Shown: positions 15,435 through 25,360, numbered from the stretch's first letter. The stretch: DNA of 64,000 nt from JANPLN01 sp041736155 (GCA_041736155.1 JBGSUL010000075.1:1-64000), one strand, 5' to 3'. The notes: generated by a model from the letters alone, not told the origin. A program made the numbers and translations.

Positions 15435-18149
15435 ATGCTGAAAATTCTGTCGGTGAATTCGCCGGATGAAAAAAAAACTCACTTCTTAGCGAATCAATCT
15501 CTCGAGGATTTGTGGATCGTCTCGCATATTGAAGCCAAAAAATGGATTCACGAGCAGTTTCTTCTCAGCAGCGAAAGTATTCCTACACAATCCGTTCTGC
15601 GTGCCAGCGAGTTCTGGCAGTGGTTGTTTTCCATCAATTGTCCTGAGCAACGGGTGATCAGCGAAAGTTTGATTTATGCGTTTATCGAAGAATGGTTTGC
15701 GCAAGAGAACGTCGAAACTCAGCTCAATGATATTGAGATGTTTTTTAACTTCTTCACTCAATCTGCCCCTTTACTTTATTTGGATCCACAGCAACTTTTT
15801 GAAGACTGGCTTAAGATGGAGCCCCAGCGCCGCGAGCGTTTATGGCCGTGGTGGGAAAAAGCCAAAAAGTTTCGCGATGTGCTCGACGACAAAAAGTGGG
15901 TGGGCCGCCCTTGGTTATTAAATAAACTTTTGCAAAAAAACGAATTGTACTTAGGCGATCATCAAACCATTTATTTTGATCTCGGTTGGGACTTGCAACA
16001 CGAAGAAGTGGATCTGATTTTACGCCTGAGCAAAACCAAAGATGTTGTCGTGTTTCAACCGCAGTTAGTAGGCGAGAAAGAATCATCGGCTGTTTATCAG
16101 CGTCTCACCCAGGCGGGAAAATGCGAAGAGGCCAGCGTCACCGAGAAAAAACCCGCCGCGCTCTCCTTTCTTCACGAGCCGAGTGTTCTGTTGGAAGTGA
16201 AATCCTGTGTAGTCAAAATCCGTGAACTCCTTATGAAGGGTGTGCGCCTGCATGACATCGCGGTCGTCAGTCCAGCCCTTGAAGACTATTGGCCTTTGCT
16301 GCGCACGCATTTTTTTGTGGAAGGTATTCCTCTGAATAAACGTGTGGTCTTGCGTGTGATCTCTCTGCCATCGGTGCAATTGGGTCTCGCGCGATTGCAT
16401 CTGTTGCAAGAAGATTTTCAGCAAAGCCATCTTTCCGCAGTGGTTTATATGCAAGAGGCCGAGCAGCGCAAAGTCTCTTACGCCGACTTTAAAAAGAATT
16501 ATTCCTACGTTTACGACACGGCTCCTCTGCGCCGTGCTTTTGATCTGCCACCGGCCATCTCAGCGCAACATGTTTTTACACTGGCAGAATTTGTTGAGTT
16601 GATTGCGGTGCAATGGCCGCCCGAAGAGCACGAGATTTTGGAAGAGATCACCGACCGTTTGGTCAAAGATTTAAATCTGCATGATGAAATGACTTTTGTG
16701 GTGTGGCTCAAATATTTGGAGCTGGTTATCAGTCAATTCGAATTGAGTGTGCAAGCCGAAGTGGCACAGGGCGTGCAATTTTTGAGTCTTAATGCGGCTG
16801 ATTGGAATCAATTCACCCATATGTTTGTTTTGGGTTGTGAACAAAACCTTTTAGTGAAAACTCAACGTACTCCTCTGAAGATGGAAGATCTTTTTGCCAT
16901 TGAGAGAGATCTAGGTTTTTCTCTCAGCCAAACGGAAAGTCACAAAGCTGAGTTGGATCTCTCATGGATATTGCAGAGAGATCTTAAAAACATTTACCTT
17001 TCCCATGCGGAAACTAATTTTCAAGGAGATCCGCAGCTGGCGGCACATTTGTGGCTGCAAAAACGCAATACCAATAGCGATGAACAAACAGGGGAGTATA
17101 ACGATCCCTCAACCACTCGTTGGGATCAACTGATGAATCAACCTTTGGCTTCTTTGGTGGCCGATCGTGGTGCCAGCGCAGAAGAACAAAATCTTATTGA
17201 ACAAAAAATGGCGCGGGAAGCGGAAACAATTCCTTTTGCTCCGGTGCTTATAGAAAAAAAACCACGTCTCTCTGCGAGCCAACTGCAAAAATTTGATCAC
17301 TGCGCTTTTCAGTTCTTTGCGGAAAAAATTCTTCGCCTGCAAGTGACGCCGGAATATGATCTCGACATCGATCCTATGTACAGCGGCCAGATTCTCCATG
17401 GGGTCTTAGAAAAGTTGCTGTTGGACTATCCCGGTTTGACCGCGAGTCCTCAAGACGTAGAAGCCATTTACGATCGCATTGTTGCAGAAATGGCGCAAAA
17501 AAATCCTTTGCAAGAGTTTTGGGGCCATGAAAAAAGGCGCCATCTGCAAATGATTATGAATTTTATAGAACTGGAAAAGGACTACCGACGAACCCATCCC
17601 GGCGTCAAAGTGGCGGGCACCGAAGTGGTGGTGAAAGGCTTTATTTCCACCGATGAAAATATCCTATCCCGCACCAATGAGAACGGATTTCCTTTTCTTG
17701 GAAAAATTGATCGTCTCGATGTGGATGAGCGCGGCCATTATGCCATTCTCGATTATAAAACGTCGCAAGGCTCGTTAAAAACCTTCGGCTCGTGGTTAGA
17801 CAACAGTCAATTTCAGATGTCGTTGTATGCGTGGGCCATCGAAGCGGGCTTGGGTGAGGGAATTCCAGCCGAGGAGGTCTCTTCGGCGGAGTATATTTTT
17901 CTGAAAGAGAAAAAACGGGGAGCAGGTTTTATCGTCGATGAGGAAAACTCGGGATTTATTGGCTTGGAGAAACCAGGCAAACTTCTTTCTGTGGACAAAA
18001 AGCAGGAGCACTTAGAGCAACTGCAAATAAAAATCCACGCCATGCTTAACAAAATAGAAAAAGGGGAATTTGCCCCAGTTCCTAAAGAACTTAAAATTTG
18101 CGAAACCTGTGATTGGAGTCAGTTATGTCGAGCCCCACATCTCCGCTAA
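15435..18149 (+). CDS. addB: AddB-type subunit of an AddAB helicase-nuclease
   Basis: Recombination-repair nuclease subunit that processes double-strand DNA ends together with AddA. The 904 residues end in a RecB-like PD-(D/E)XK nuclease domain: GKIDRLDVDERGH (about 755) and ILDYKTS (about 771). It has the iron-sulfur cysteine pattern of AddB: one Cys at about 622 (KFDHCAFQF), then C889-X2-C892-X5-C898 at the C-terminus. The N-terminal two thirds should be an inactivated helicase-like fold, but I see no Walker A motif, as is common in Adn/AddB relatives outside Firmicutes. The following addA overlaps by 25 nt. Confidence 0.85.
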   Translation: MLKILSVNSPDEKKTHFLANQSLEDLWIVSHIEAKKWIHEQFLLSSESIPTQSVLRASEFWQWLFSINCPEQRVISESLIYAFIEEWFAQENVETQLNDIEMFFNFFTQSAPLLYLDPQQLFEDWLKMEPQRRERLWPWWEKAKKFRDVLDDKKWVGRPWLLNKLLQKNELYLGDHQTIYFDLGWDLQHEEVDLILRLSKTKDVVVFQPQLVGEKESSAVYQRLTQAGKCEEASVTEKKPAALSFLHEPSVLLEVKSCVVKIRELLMKGVRLHDIAVVSPALEDYWPLLRTHFFVEGIPLNKRVVLRVISLPSVQLGLARLHLLQEDFQQSHLSAVVYMQEAEQRKVSYADFKKNYSYVYDTAPLRRAFDLPPAISAQHVFTLAEFVELIAVQWPPEEHEILEEITDRLVKDLNLHDEMTFVVWLKYLELVISQFELSVQAEVAQGVQFLSLNAADWNQFTHMFVLGCEQNLLVKTQRTPLKMEDLFAIERDLGFSLSQTESHKAELDLSWILQRDLKNIYLSHAETNFQGDPQLAAHLWLQKRNTNSDEQTGEYNDPSTTRWDQLMNQPLASLVADRGASAEEQNLIEQKMAREAETIPFAPVLIEKKPRLSASQLQKFDHCAFQFFAEKILRLQVTPEYDLDIDPMYSGQILHGVLEKLLLDYPGLTASPQDVEAIYDRIVAEMAQKNPLQEFWGHEKRRHLQMIMNFIELEKDYRRTHPGVKVAGTEVVVKGFISTDENILSRTNENGFPFLGKIDRLDVDERGHYAILDYKTSQGSLKTFGSWLDNSQFQMSLYAWAIEAGLGEGIPAEEVSSAEYIFLKEKKRGAGFIVDEENSGFIGLEKPGKLLSVDKKQEHLEQLQIKIHAMLNKIEKGEFAPVPKELKICETCDWSQLCRAPHLR

Positions 18150-21130
18150 GCACCAAGGCCATCCGCGCTGGTGCGGGGGCTGGAAAAACCTATACTCTCA
18201 CTCGTGACGTGATTGCCTTTGCCTTGCAATTTAGAGAGCACAAAGGGCGTTGGCCGCGTTTTATTGTGACCACGTTTACAAGAAAGGCCACACAAGAGCT
18301 CCAAGAGCGTCTGCTCACGTTAGCACTGAGTGAATTCCCTCAAGCGCTCGATTTTGTTTCGTCCTCTTCGCATCTCAAAATCAGCACCATCCACGGCGTG
18401 CTCGATGAACTGCTCAAGGAGCACGGTCATTGGATCGGCCTTAAAAGTGATTTTGGTTATTTGCGTGAGACGGAAGCTCTATTTTTGTCCAAAAAATCTC
18501 TCAAAGAAGTTTATGAGCATGATTCGAGCGAATTCGCCGACCTGATGCAAGTTTTTTCCTTTGCACAAATCCATCAACTGCTGCGCGCGTCTTCTGAAAA
18601 AGATATGAGCGAGCTCAAGCCTATTTCACTGCATGACAATTTACAGCTGTTGCAATCCCATCTCGACCAGCTGGCCGAGCGTTGTCAAAGCGTGGCCCAG
18701 CAAGCACGGCGCTTAGATCTTCCCGGCAAATGGCCAGCGATGATCACAGTGCTGGAGTCGCTCAACAAAAGCCTGAACATCGAAGTGTGGAGAAATCCTG
18801 AAAATGCTTTGCAGACAATAAGCGATTTTAATCTGCGTGGAGGACTCAAATCCAAAGACCGACCTGAGGGCGACGCACTTTACGAAGATTTCAAAGAGTT
18901 GGTAGAGGATTTGCGCAAGTTGAAAGAGCCAGCGTACCAAGTGAAGACCATCGAAAATTTGCATGTTTACAACCAGCAGTTTGCGGTTTTGCAAAAACAC
19001 TATCTGCAAAATTTAAATGACAAAAAACGACAAACAAGTCGTATAGAAATCAAAGATTTGGAATTATATTCGGCTCAATTGGTGCGCGAGCATACTGAAC
19101 AATTACGTTCTTGGGTGGAAAAACGCGATTACTGGTTTATCGATGAGTTTCAGGACACCAGTCCGCAACAGATGACGCTGTTGCAAGAGCTGATTGGTGC
19201 CAATCCTTATTACTTAGTGGGAGATCCTCAGCAGAGCATTTATCTGTTTCGCGGCGCCCGTTCCGAAGTTTTCACCGAGCAGTTTGATAAAGTGCTTAAA
19301 AAAGGTGGCTCGACCCACTTTCTCGAGCACAATTATCGTTCCACGCCCAGCTTGTTAGCGTTTATAAATACCAGTGCGGGATACTTGGGCGAAAATTTTT
19401 CTGAGATGAAGGCGGCGCGCCTGGATCTTGCCTCTGAAGAAATAGACGTGAGTTATTTTGTCGCCACGGGTGAAGAAAAAGATCAGATTGAGCAACAAGA
19501 ATCCCATTTTATTTACCACACGATTTGTGCACTTCAGGGCCAAGGCGTCTCGCTGGATACCATTGCTATTTTGGTGAGAAAGAATAAACAGCTGGAAAGT
19601 GTGGGCCAGTTTTTATCGCAGCTGGGTGTTCCCGTTCATTTGCATTCCTCAGGACAATTTTGGCGGCGACGAGAGGTTCTAGGCTGCATACAATTGCTTA
19701 AATTTCTTTTGCTCCCAGAAGATGACGAAAATTTACTACACCTCTTGCGCATTCCAACCATGTCGGTGAGTGATCAGCAGTTGGTGGATTTGCAAAATAA
19801 AAAGGAAAAAAGTCTTTGGGCAGAAATGAGAGAGGGGTGTGCCAGCGGCCACTATGGACTCAGCGGGAAAAGCCTTGTCGACTTACAGAAAAACAAAAAG
19901 CTCTTTGGTGTGGTTCTCGCTTTTGAGAAGGCTCTGTTGGACCTCGGTTTTTTCACTTTTCATAAACACCAAGATCCTACAGGTCGGTCTGAGGGAAATC
20001 TTTGGAAGTTTGTCTCTTTGTTAAAAATGTTTGAGCGTGAGCGCGGCGCCAACATGGTGCAGTTTTTGTTGGATTGTGAAAAAGCTCGATGGACAGAATC
20101 TTCGGTGGATTCCCCAGGATCTGTGGAAAAAAACAAAGTAAACATCATGACCGTGCATGCCTCTAAAGGTTTGCAGTTTGGCCACGTGATTCTGCCATTT
20201 CTTTCACAAAAACCAAATGTCGATAGGCATATCCCGTTGGCTATTGATGAAACTCATAAAAACTGGGCGTTGCGTTCTCCAGCCAATGAAACAGAGATGG
20301 GAACGACGTCCTCATTATTTGAAAAAAAGGTTTTGGCCGAGCGTAAAGAACGACAGCAACAAGAAGATTTACGGGTTTTGTATGTGGCGCTCACCCGCGC
20401 CGAAAAAAGTTTGCATTTGTCTTGGGCGCAGGAAATTCCCAAAGAATCGTGGGCGGCGCAGTTGCTATTCCTGCCCGAGCTCACACAAACATCCACCTCC
20501 TTTCGCGTAAAAGAAATTCACCAAGCAGAACTTTTGCCGCTCACTCACTTTAAAACAGAACGACCGGGCAAGACGACAGTGGTGCCGGCGTGGTCGCAGG
20601 TCGATGACACATGGTCTATGGCCACTTCGCAAGCGGTGACAAAAATTATTCAGCGCGGTCAAAAAAGTTATCGCGATTCCCATATTAAAAAACAACAGGG
20701 AATTTTGTTCCACAAACTGGTAGAGATTTTAAAATACCCAGTACCTAAAGATTTGCCGTCGCTTTTGCAGACATGGTTTGGCGAAGAGTCCCAAGAGGAC
20801 GTATTAACCGCGCTGAACTACATATTGGCGCTGAATGAGCCACCGCTCGCGGAACTGATGAAAATCGGCCACGTGGAGTGGGCGTTTCGTTGGAAAAATG
20901 CCGAACAGACCATCGATGGTCAGGTGGATCTGTGGGGCATCTCAGAAGGTGTGCTGTGGGTGGTGGATTATAAATCGGGCGAGAGAATTCTCCTCGATAA
21001 AGCTTTTTCCCAACTTGAAATTTATTGTCAGGCGATCCAACGCCATTTGAAATGGACAGGGCCTGTACGTCGCGCGGTGATTTATCCATTTTTGCAAACG
21101 ACTGTGGTTCGCGATTGGAACGGTGTTTAG
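18125..21130 (+). CDS. addA: AddA-type UvrD-like helicase-nuclease subunit
   Basis: ATP-driven helicase and nuclease that pairs with AddB. I chose ATG 18125 because GGAG lies 6 nt before it; a start at 18113 is possible. Walker A is RAGAGAGKTYTLT (about 14-26) and Walker B is WFIDEFQDTSPQQ (about 338). GDPQQSIYLFRG follows, then motif IV-VI elements such as HNYRSTPSLL, MTVHASKGLQF and YVALTRAEK. A PD-(D/E)XK nuclease ends the protein (GQVDLWG and WVVDYKSG, about 932-949). All superfamily 1 motifs are intact. Length (1001) is within the AddA range. The last four bases overlap the end of a converging TonB receptor gene. Confidence 0.9.
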   Translation: MSSPTSPLSTKAIRAGAGAGKTYTLTRDVIAFALQFREHKGRWPRFIVTTFTRKATQELQERLLTLALSEFPQALDFVSSSSHLKISTIHGVLDELLKEHGHWIGLKSDFGYLRETEALFLSKKSLKEVYEHDSSEFADLMQVFSFAQIHQLLRASSEKDMSELKPISLHDNLQLLQSHLDQLAERCQSVAQQARRLDLPGKWPAMITVLESLNKSLNIEVWRNPENALQTISDFNLRGGLKSKDRPEGDALYEDFKELVEDLRKLKEPAYQVKTIENLHVYNQQFAVLQKHYLQNLNDKKRQTSRIEIKDLELYSAQLVREHTEQLRSWVEKRDYWFIDEFQDTSPQQMTLLQELIGANPYYLVGDPQQSIYLFRGARSEVFTEQFDKVLKKGGSTHFLEHNYRSTPSLLAFINTSAGYLGENFSEMKAARLDLASEEIDVSYFVATGEEKDQIEQQESHFIYHTICALQGQGVSLDTIAILVRKNKQLESVGQFLSQLGVPVHLHSSGQFWRRREVLGCIQLLKFLLLPEDDENLLHLLRIPTMSVSDQQLVDLQNKKEKSLWAEMREGCASGHYGLSGKSLVDLQKNKKLFGVVLAFEKALLDLGFFTFHKHQDPTGRSEGNLWKFVSLLKMFERERGANMVQFLLDCEKARWTESSVDSPGSVEKNKVNIMTVHASKGLQFGHVILPFLSQKPNVDRHIPLAIDETHKNWALRSPANETEMGTTSSLFEKKVLAERKERQQQEDLRVLYVALTRAEKSLHLSWAQEIPKESWAAQLLFLPELTQTSTSFRVKEIHQAELLPLTHFKTERPGKTTVVPAWSQVDDTWSMATSQAVTKIIQRGQKSYRDSHIKKQQGILFHKLVEILKYPVPKDLPSLLQTWFGEESQEDVLTALNYILALNEPPLAELMKIGHVEWAFRWKNAEQTIDGQVDLWGISEGVLWVVDYKSGERILLDKAFSQLEIYCQAIQRHLKWTGPVRRAVIYPFLQTTVVRDWNGV

Positions 21131-23175
21131 AAATAAGCGCGTACGCCGAACATCACGTTGCGCCCACCCATCTGAGTTAAATCTTTGAGAATGGAAACAT
21201 GATTGCGTGCTTCCACGTTAAAGAGGTTATTGGCACGAAGAAATAGTGAGTATTGCTGGTCTTGCAGATTTTTTTTATAAACAATTCCAGCATTGACTTG
21301 CAAAAAGCCATCGGTGGCGAGTTCGTTCGGGGCCGTTTCGTTTTGTGAGAATACTTGTTGAAGTTCGAGATCTCCGGAAAAGGAACCTATTTTCTGAGTC
21401 GCGCCAACAGAAACACGAGGTGGTGTCATGCGCGGTAGATTGTTGCCAGTGACGGTGTTTTTTCCACGCAAGTAATCACCGCGAAAATAAAAGTCTGTGG
21501 AACCCGGGAGAAAAGAATTTAAATTGTTCCATCGTGAATCGAATTCCGCCCCATAAATCGCCGCGTCCTGGCTGAGATAATTATAAATGGGCAAATCGTC
21601 AAGACTGTCACCAGCGGTACCACTCTGATCGGTGTCGTCAAAAAGTCCAGTGGGGTTGAGAGCGATATAGTCGCGGAATTTCTGGCCAAACACAGTCAAA
21701 GTGAGAGTGTGTTTGTCTTTTTTATGGCGAAGGGAAAGCTCAATAGAGGAAACTTTTTCTTTGGTAAGTTGAGCATCACCGACTTGATAGGTGAAGGTGG
21801 CCACATGGGCCCCATTGGCGAACAGTTCTTGGTAATTGGGTGCGCGTTCGCTGTAAGCCGTTTGCGTGCTGAGGCTCCACTCTTGGGAAAAGGTATACAA
21901 ATAGCCGACGGCGAGGCTGCCGAGTAAAAATGATTTCTGTTCCGTGGATGAAAAATGCGCGTCGGCCAACGGTTGGATACGATTGGATTCGGCGCGCGCA
22001 CCGAAGTCTATTTTTGAATCGCCGAAGTTGTATTCTTCAAAGAGAAAGAGTGCTTGCGCACTGTTTTCGGTTTTTGGCAAAAAAGCTTCGTCGCCCAAAG
22101 CGCTGAAGTTGAAGACATTGGATTGCAATCCAAATAATCCTGACCAATTCCCCAGAGTATTTTGCACGGCTTCCACGCGAGTTTCATTGCCGGTGTTGCG
22201 AAAAGTTGTACCTGTTTGTCCACCTTCGATTTCACTGTGTTTGTAGATAGATTGTGCGCTTTTTAATTTGAGAGTTCTTAAAAATCCTGACATTTTTCTT
22301 TCGCCCACCAAATCAAAACGCGACTGTTCCATAGAAATCTGGACATCAGGTTCCACAAGAACGCCGTAGTCACTGGAGTAGGTGGATGCGGAAAATCCCA
22401 ACAGTCCTTTTTCTCCTACATAAGTGGTTCCCACACCTCCAGAGCGCGTTTGGTTGGCGCTGTTGGGTTGTTTGTCGCGAGCTTCTTGAGTGAGTGGGAG
22501 AGGATTGATTTCGCGTAGTCGTTCGGAGCGTGCAAAACCATTGATTTTATAGTCCTGGGAATCGCGAAAGTTACCATCTGCGTGAAGCATCCAGCGAGAG
22601 ACACCATAATCCGCTTTAAAACCGGCGGTTTTACCGTTGTCGACCGATGTTAGTTGTGTGTCGATGGCACTGTGGAAGCCTTCTTCAAATTGATTGTGTG
22701 TACGATTGGTGATGACATTCACCACGCCCCCCACAGCGCTGGAGCCATAGAGTAAACTTAAGGGACCACGCACGATCTCCACGCTATCCATGAGCAAGGG
22801 ATCAATGGGCACGGCGTGATCCTGGCTGGCGCCGGAGGCATCAAGGACACCGAGGCCATTTTGCAGGATGCGAATGCGTTCGCCATCCAAACCGCGAATC
22901 ACCGGGCGACTGGTGTTGGGACCATAACTGGTGCTGGTGATGCCAACTTCGTTTTTGAGTGTTTCCCCTAACGAATTTCCGCGCACTTTCAGCAGCTCAT
23001 CGCCGGAAAGAGTTGTGACGTTTTGGACTTTATCAAAAAGCGAACTTTCGTCAGCGCTCGCAATAATTTCGATTTTTCCAAGGGTGTGTTTGTGGGTATG
23101 GTCCATGCTTTGCGCGAACGCCACAGAGAAACTAAGGTAATTGATAAGAAAAAAGAAAGGTGTGAGTGTCTTCAT
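21127..23175 (-). CDS. TonB-dependent outer-membrane receptor, ZnuD-like
   Basis: 682 residues from ATG 23175, which gives a normal signal peptide (TPFFFLINYLSFSVAFAQ); upstream in-frame codons to 23244 look non-coding. The mature N-terminus is His-rich (MDHTHKH). The plug domain has VIRGLDGERIRILQNGLG, then DHAVPIDPLL and RGPLSLLYGSSAVGGVVNV, a run I associate with zinc receptors of the ZnuD type. The C-terminus is MFGVRAYF, ending in Phe. I infer uptake of zinc or another metal, powered by TonB-ExbBD. A palindrome 33 nt before the start may be the metal-responsive operator. The gene converges on addA with a 4-nt overlap. Confidence 0.8.
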   Translation of the reverse strand: MKTLTPFFFLINYLSFSVAFAQSMDHTHKHTLGKIEIIASADESSLFDKVQNVTTLSGDELLKVRGNSLGETLKNEVGITSTSYGPNTSRPVIRGLDGERIRILQNGLGVLDASGASQDHAVPIDPLLMDSVEIVRGPLSLLYGSSAVGGVVNVITNRTHNQFEEGFHSAIDTQLTSVDNGKTAGFKADYGVSRWMLHADGNFRDSQDYKINGFARSERLREINPLPLTQEARDKQPNSANQTRSGGVGTTYVGEKGLLGFSASTYSSDYGVLVEPDVQISMEQSRFDLVGERKMSGFLRTLKLKSAQSIYKHSEIEGGQTGTTFRNTGNETRVEAVQNTLGNWSGLFGLQSNVFNFSALGDEAFLPKTENSAQALFLFEEYNFGDSKIDFGARAESNRIQPLADAHFSSTEQKSFLLGSLAVGYLYTFSQEWSLSTQTAYSERAPNYQELFANGAHVATFTYQVGDAQLTKEKVSSIELSLRHKKDKHTLTLTVFGQKFRDYIALNPTGLFDDTDQSGTAGDSLDDLPIYNYLSQDAAIYGAEFDSRWNNLNSFLPGSTDFYFRGDYLRGKNTVTGNNLPRMTPPRVSVGATQKIGSFSGDLELQQVFSQNETAPNELATDGFLQVNAGIVYKKNLQDQQYSLFLRANNLFNVEARNHVSILKDLTQMGGRNVMFGVRAYF

Positions 23176-23207
23176 AAGAAAACAGTAAATAAAACGACCA
23201 TTTTCTA

Positions 23208-23226
23208 AATGCAACAAAATTGCATT
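23208..23226 (-). promoter_or_regulatory. Palindromic operator candidate before the TonB receptor
   Basis: AATGCAA-CAAAA-TTGCATT, a perfect 7-bp inverted repeat with 5-nt spacer, starts 33 nt upstream of the receptor ATG. The position and symmetry fit a Fur/Zur-family repressor site; the regulator itself is not in the window. Confidence 0.45.
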
Positions 23227-23264
23227 AACCATGATGCTATGCATTTCTCATGGAAAGAACTCAC

Positions 23265-23801
23265 TCAGTGAATTCTTGCGGGTCTGACGAATTCCACGGT
23301 CACATCGGGAAACGCATCAGGTAAAACTCTGAAGAGAGAATAACGAAGAGAGTGCACGTCAGTAAAACCAAAACGCGCAGCCTGTTGTCCCGCATCGGTC
23401 TGGAGTGCGGCGTCGGCTTCGGAAAAACCGCTTTGGTAAGCTTTATAAAACTGTGCGTGGTTTGTATCGTTGTCCCAGACTTCCACAATCATAGATATAT
23501 TTTTGCTGCCGAACCAAGACATCATAATGTCGTAGAGTTTCTCATAAGAGTGAGAGCTTTTATAACCCTCATTCGTCAGTTTTATTTCCATGCTTAGAAC
23601 CCCACTTTCGACAGAGGCCTCAAATAGAAATCCATAGGTGATATCGCGATAGCGATAGAGGTGGGGGGAGGTCTCCACAATCTCTTGGCCATCATCGACC
23701 ACGATGAGCTCGAGGGGGAAGATTTCGTGACACTTAGGACCCTGGCCGTGGGCGGTGGAAAAAATGGAAAATGCGATAAATACTATAGACCACCAACGCA
23801 C
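23265..23801 (-). CDS. Small exported protein of unknown function
   Basis: 178 residues starting with GTG 23801 behind a good GAGGAG site. Signal peptide WSIVFIAFSIFSTAHG, cleaved near residue 19. The mature part has a Cys just after cleavage (PKCHEIF), Trp/Tyr-rich patches (DIMMSWFGSKNISMIVEVWD) and no motif I recognise. There is no barrel-type C-terminus, so a soluble periplasmic protein is most likely. It stands alone between the TonB receptor and the lipase-lipoprotein pair, transcribed in the same direction. Confidence 0.6.
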   Translation of the reverse strand: MRWWSIVFIAFSIFSTAHGQGPKCHEIFPLELIVVDDGQEIVETSPHLYRYRDITYGFLFEASVESGVLSMEIKLTNEGYKSSHSYEKLYDIMMSWFGSKNISMIVEVWDNDTNHAQFYKAYQSGFSEADAALQTDAGQQAARFGFTDVHSLRYSLFRVLPDAFPDVTVEFVRPARIH

Positions 23802-23845
23802 AAGATCTCCTCAGTTGGACATAAAAAAACGACACGGTTCATGTC

Positions 23846-23873
23846 TCATTATTTAGTACAAATCTTGGGTCAA
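23846..23873 (-). promoter_or_regulatory. Promoter candidate for the 23265-23801 gene
   Basis: On the minus strand TTGACC (23873-23868), a 16-nt spacer and TAATGA (23851-23846) lie about 45 nt before the GTG start. Acceptable but not strong match to a sigma-70 promoter. Confidence 0.35.
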
Positions 23874-23939
23874 TCCAAGGCCGTGGGCCGGTAAGGGAAA
23901 TCTTTTCAAGATTTGTGTCTTAGAACTGTGTGACTAGGA

Positions 23940-24512
23940 TTATTTCGCCGGAAACTCAATGGTTTTTGTGCCGAGGGGACCGGTGATGGTGAGCTTGGCC
24001 GCTTGGCCTTCGATGGTAGAGAGAGGCACGGGAAATTCTACCGAATAGGCGGTAGAAAAACGGTTGTGATATGGATAAATCGTCATGAGTTCCGTGGGGC
24101 TAATACGAATCCGTTTAACAACGCCCGTATAACGTCCTTGTGGAGTTTCTAAATAAAGGGCCCAAATGGTTTTGGGTGTCGCTAGATTGTCATCGCGTCG
24201 AGCTGGAGTGAAAAAACTCAAGAAGATTTTTGTGGTTGTCGCATTATCCGCTTGCATGATGGCGAGCTCTTGCTGTTTTTTGCCGTCATCCCAAAGATAG
24301 AGAGAGGCTTTACGATCGATCAATGCGTTTTGAATGGCCGTGTTTAAAAGCGTCGCGCGGTATTTAAAATTGTTGTAAGCGCCAACGTATTCCACTTCGC
24401 CAGCACTGTAAGCATCAATGGCTTTGACGTATTCCTCGGGTGTGCCGGAGGGAACTTCTAGGCTTGAGCAGCCAACGGTTAATACTAAAGATAAAAGAAA
24501 AAATTTATTCAT
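23940..24512 (-). CDS. Lipoprotein of unknown function, coupled to a lipase
   Basis: ATG 24512 shares four bases (ATGA) with the stop of the upstream hydrolase, a strong sign of coupled translation; GTG 24521 is a less likely start. The signal sequence ends in LVLTVGC (Cys15). The mature protein of about 175 residues is beta-rich, with KIFLSFFTPARRDDNLATPK and IWALYLETPQGRYTGVVKRI in the middle. No family is recognised. Its tie to the hydrolase suggests a role in envelope lipid handling, which is inference only. Confidence 0.65.
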   Translation of the reverse strand: MNKFFLLSLVLTVGCSSLEVPSGTPEEYVKAIDAYSAGEVEYVGAYNNFKYRATLLNTAIQNALIDRKASLYLWDDGKKQQELAIMQADNATTTKIFLSFFTPARRDDNLATPKTIWALYLETPQGRYTGVVKRIRISPTELMTIYPYHNRFSTAYSVEFPVPLSTIEGQAAKLTITGPLGTKTIEFPAK

Positions 24513-25360
24513 ATTTTGCACTCTCTTAAAAAATTCACAAAATCGTCGACCACGGTTTGTTTTTCCAGGTCGTTGAAAATCTCGTGAAAACTATCCACAT
24601 AAATCTTAAGCGTTTTTTTCGGAGAACTCAATTTATTGAAGAGCTCTTGCGTTGCTACGGTGTCCACAATGCGATCTTGGCCGGAGGCTTGGATCAGAAT
24701 CGGCTTTTGCAGCTCATGCGCCCGCTCGTGAACTTCCTTCATCGTGTCCAAAATTCCAAAATAAAGCGGCGCCGAAAATTTACTATGGCGAAGCGGATCT
24801 TTGTAATAGGTTTTGGTCAACTCACTGTCATGGCTGAGGTCTTCAAAGATAATCTGATGGGGAATAGTCAGCTTGGGGGCCACATGGAGAAGAAGTTTGG
24901 CCGCTTGGTCCTTTAAAAAAGGAACCTGAATTTTAACGCCAAAAGCCGGGGAACTTAAAACATAGGCACTCACGGGCGCCTCTTTATGGTCGAGGGCATA
25001 CTTCATAGTCACGAGTCCACCGAGAGAATGGCCGAGAAGAACCAGCGGCTGCCCCGCAGGAAGTCGCTCATGAATGGCAGTGACCACTTGGTTGAGGCGC
25101 TCGATAAATTCGTTAAACGAAGAAACATATCCGCGCTGCCCATAGGATTTTCCATGCCCAGGCAAATCCCAACTCCAAACATCAAAACCCTGTTCGTTTA
25201 GGGCAAGGGCTGTCAGGTTATAACAATCCGAGTGCTCCGCCACCCCATGAGTGATCAAAACAGCCGCTTTAGCTTTCTGGGCCGGCTGCCAATGCTGAAG
25301 ATAAAGCGTTTCAGCGGCAGGCCCACATTTAAGGTAAAGTTCAGAACGTTGAGATGACAT
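24509..25360 (-). CDS. Lysophospholipase / monoacylglycerol-lipase-like alpha/beta hydrolase
   Basis: 283 residues of the serine aminopeptidase S33 / Hydrolase_4 group. The oxyanion region is LITHGVAEHSDCY (about 36-48), and the nucleophile elbow LLGHSLGG contains the active Ser (about 113). The acid is in SGQDRIVD (about 228), and the His is in YVDSFHEIFND (about 261). Hence a complete catalytic triad. No signal peptide. Relatives cleave monoacylglycerols or lysophospholipids. It is first in an operon with a lipoprotein and divergent from a sensor gene across a 258-nt gap that holds fold-back H3. Confidence 0.85.
   Translation of the reverse strand: MSSQRSELYLKCGPAAETLYLQHWQPAQKAKAAVLITHGVAEHSDCYNLTALALNEQGFDVWSWDLPGHGKSYGQRGYVSSFNEFIERLNQVVTAIHERLPAGQPLVLLGHSLGGLVTMKYALDHKEAPVSAYVLSSPAFGVKIQVPFLKDQAAKLLLHVAPKLTIPHQIIFEDLSHDSELTKTYYKDPLRHSKFSAPLYFGILDTMKEVHERAHELQKPILIQASGQDRIVDTVATQELFNKLSSPKKTLKIYVDSFHEIFNDLEKQTVVDDFVNFLRECKI

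Noticed and set aside
21127..21130. Four-base overlap between addA and the TonB receptor as a sign of frameshift
   Set aside because: Both proteins have complete, expected C-termini; short convergent overlaps are common in compact genomes.
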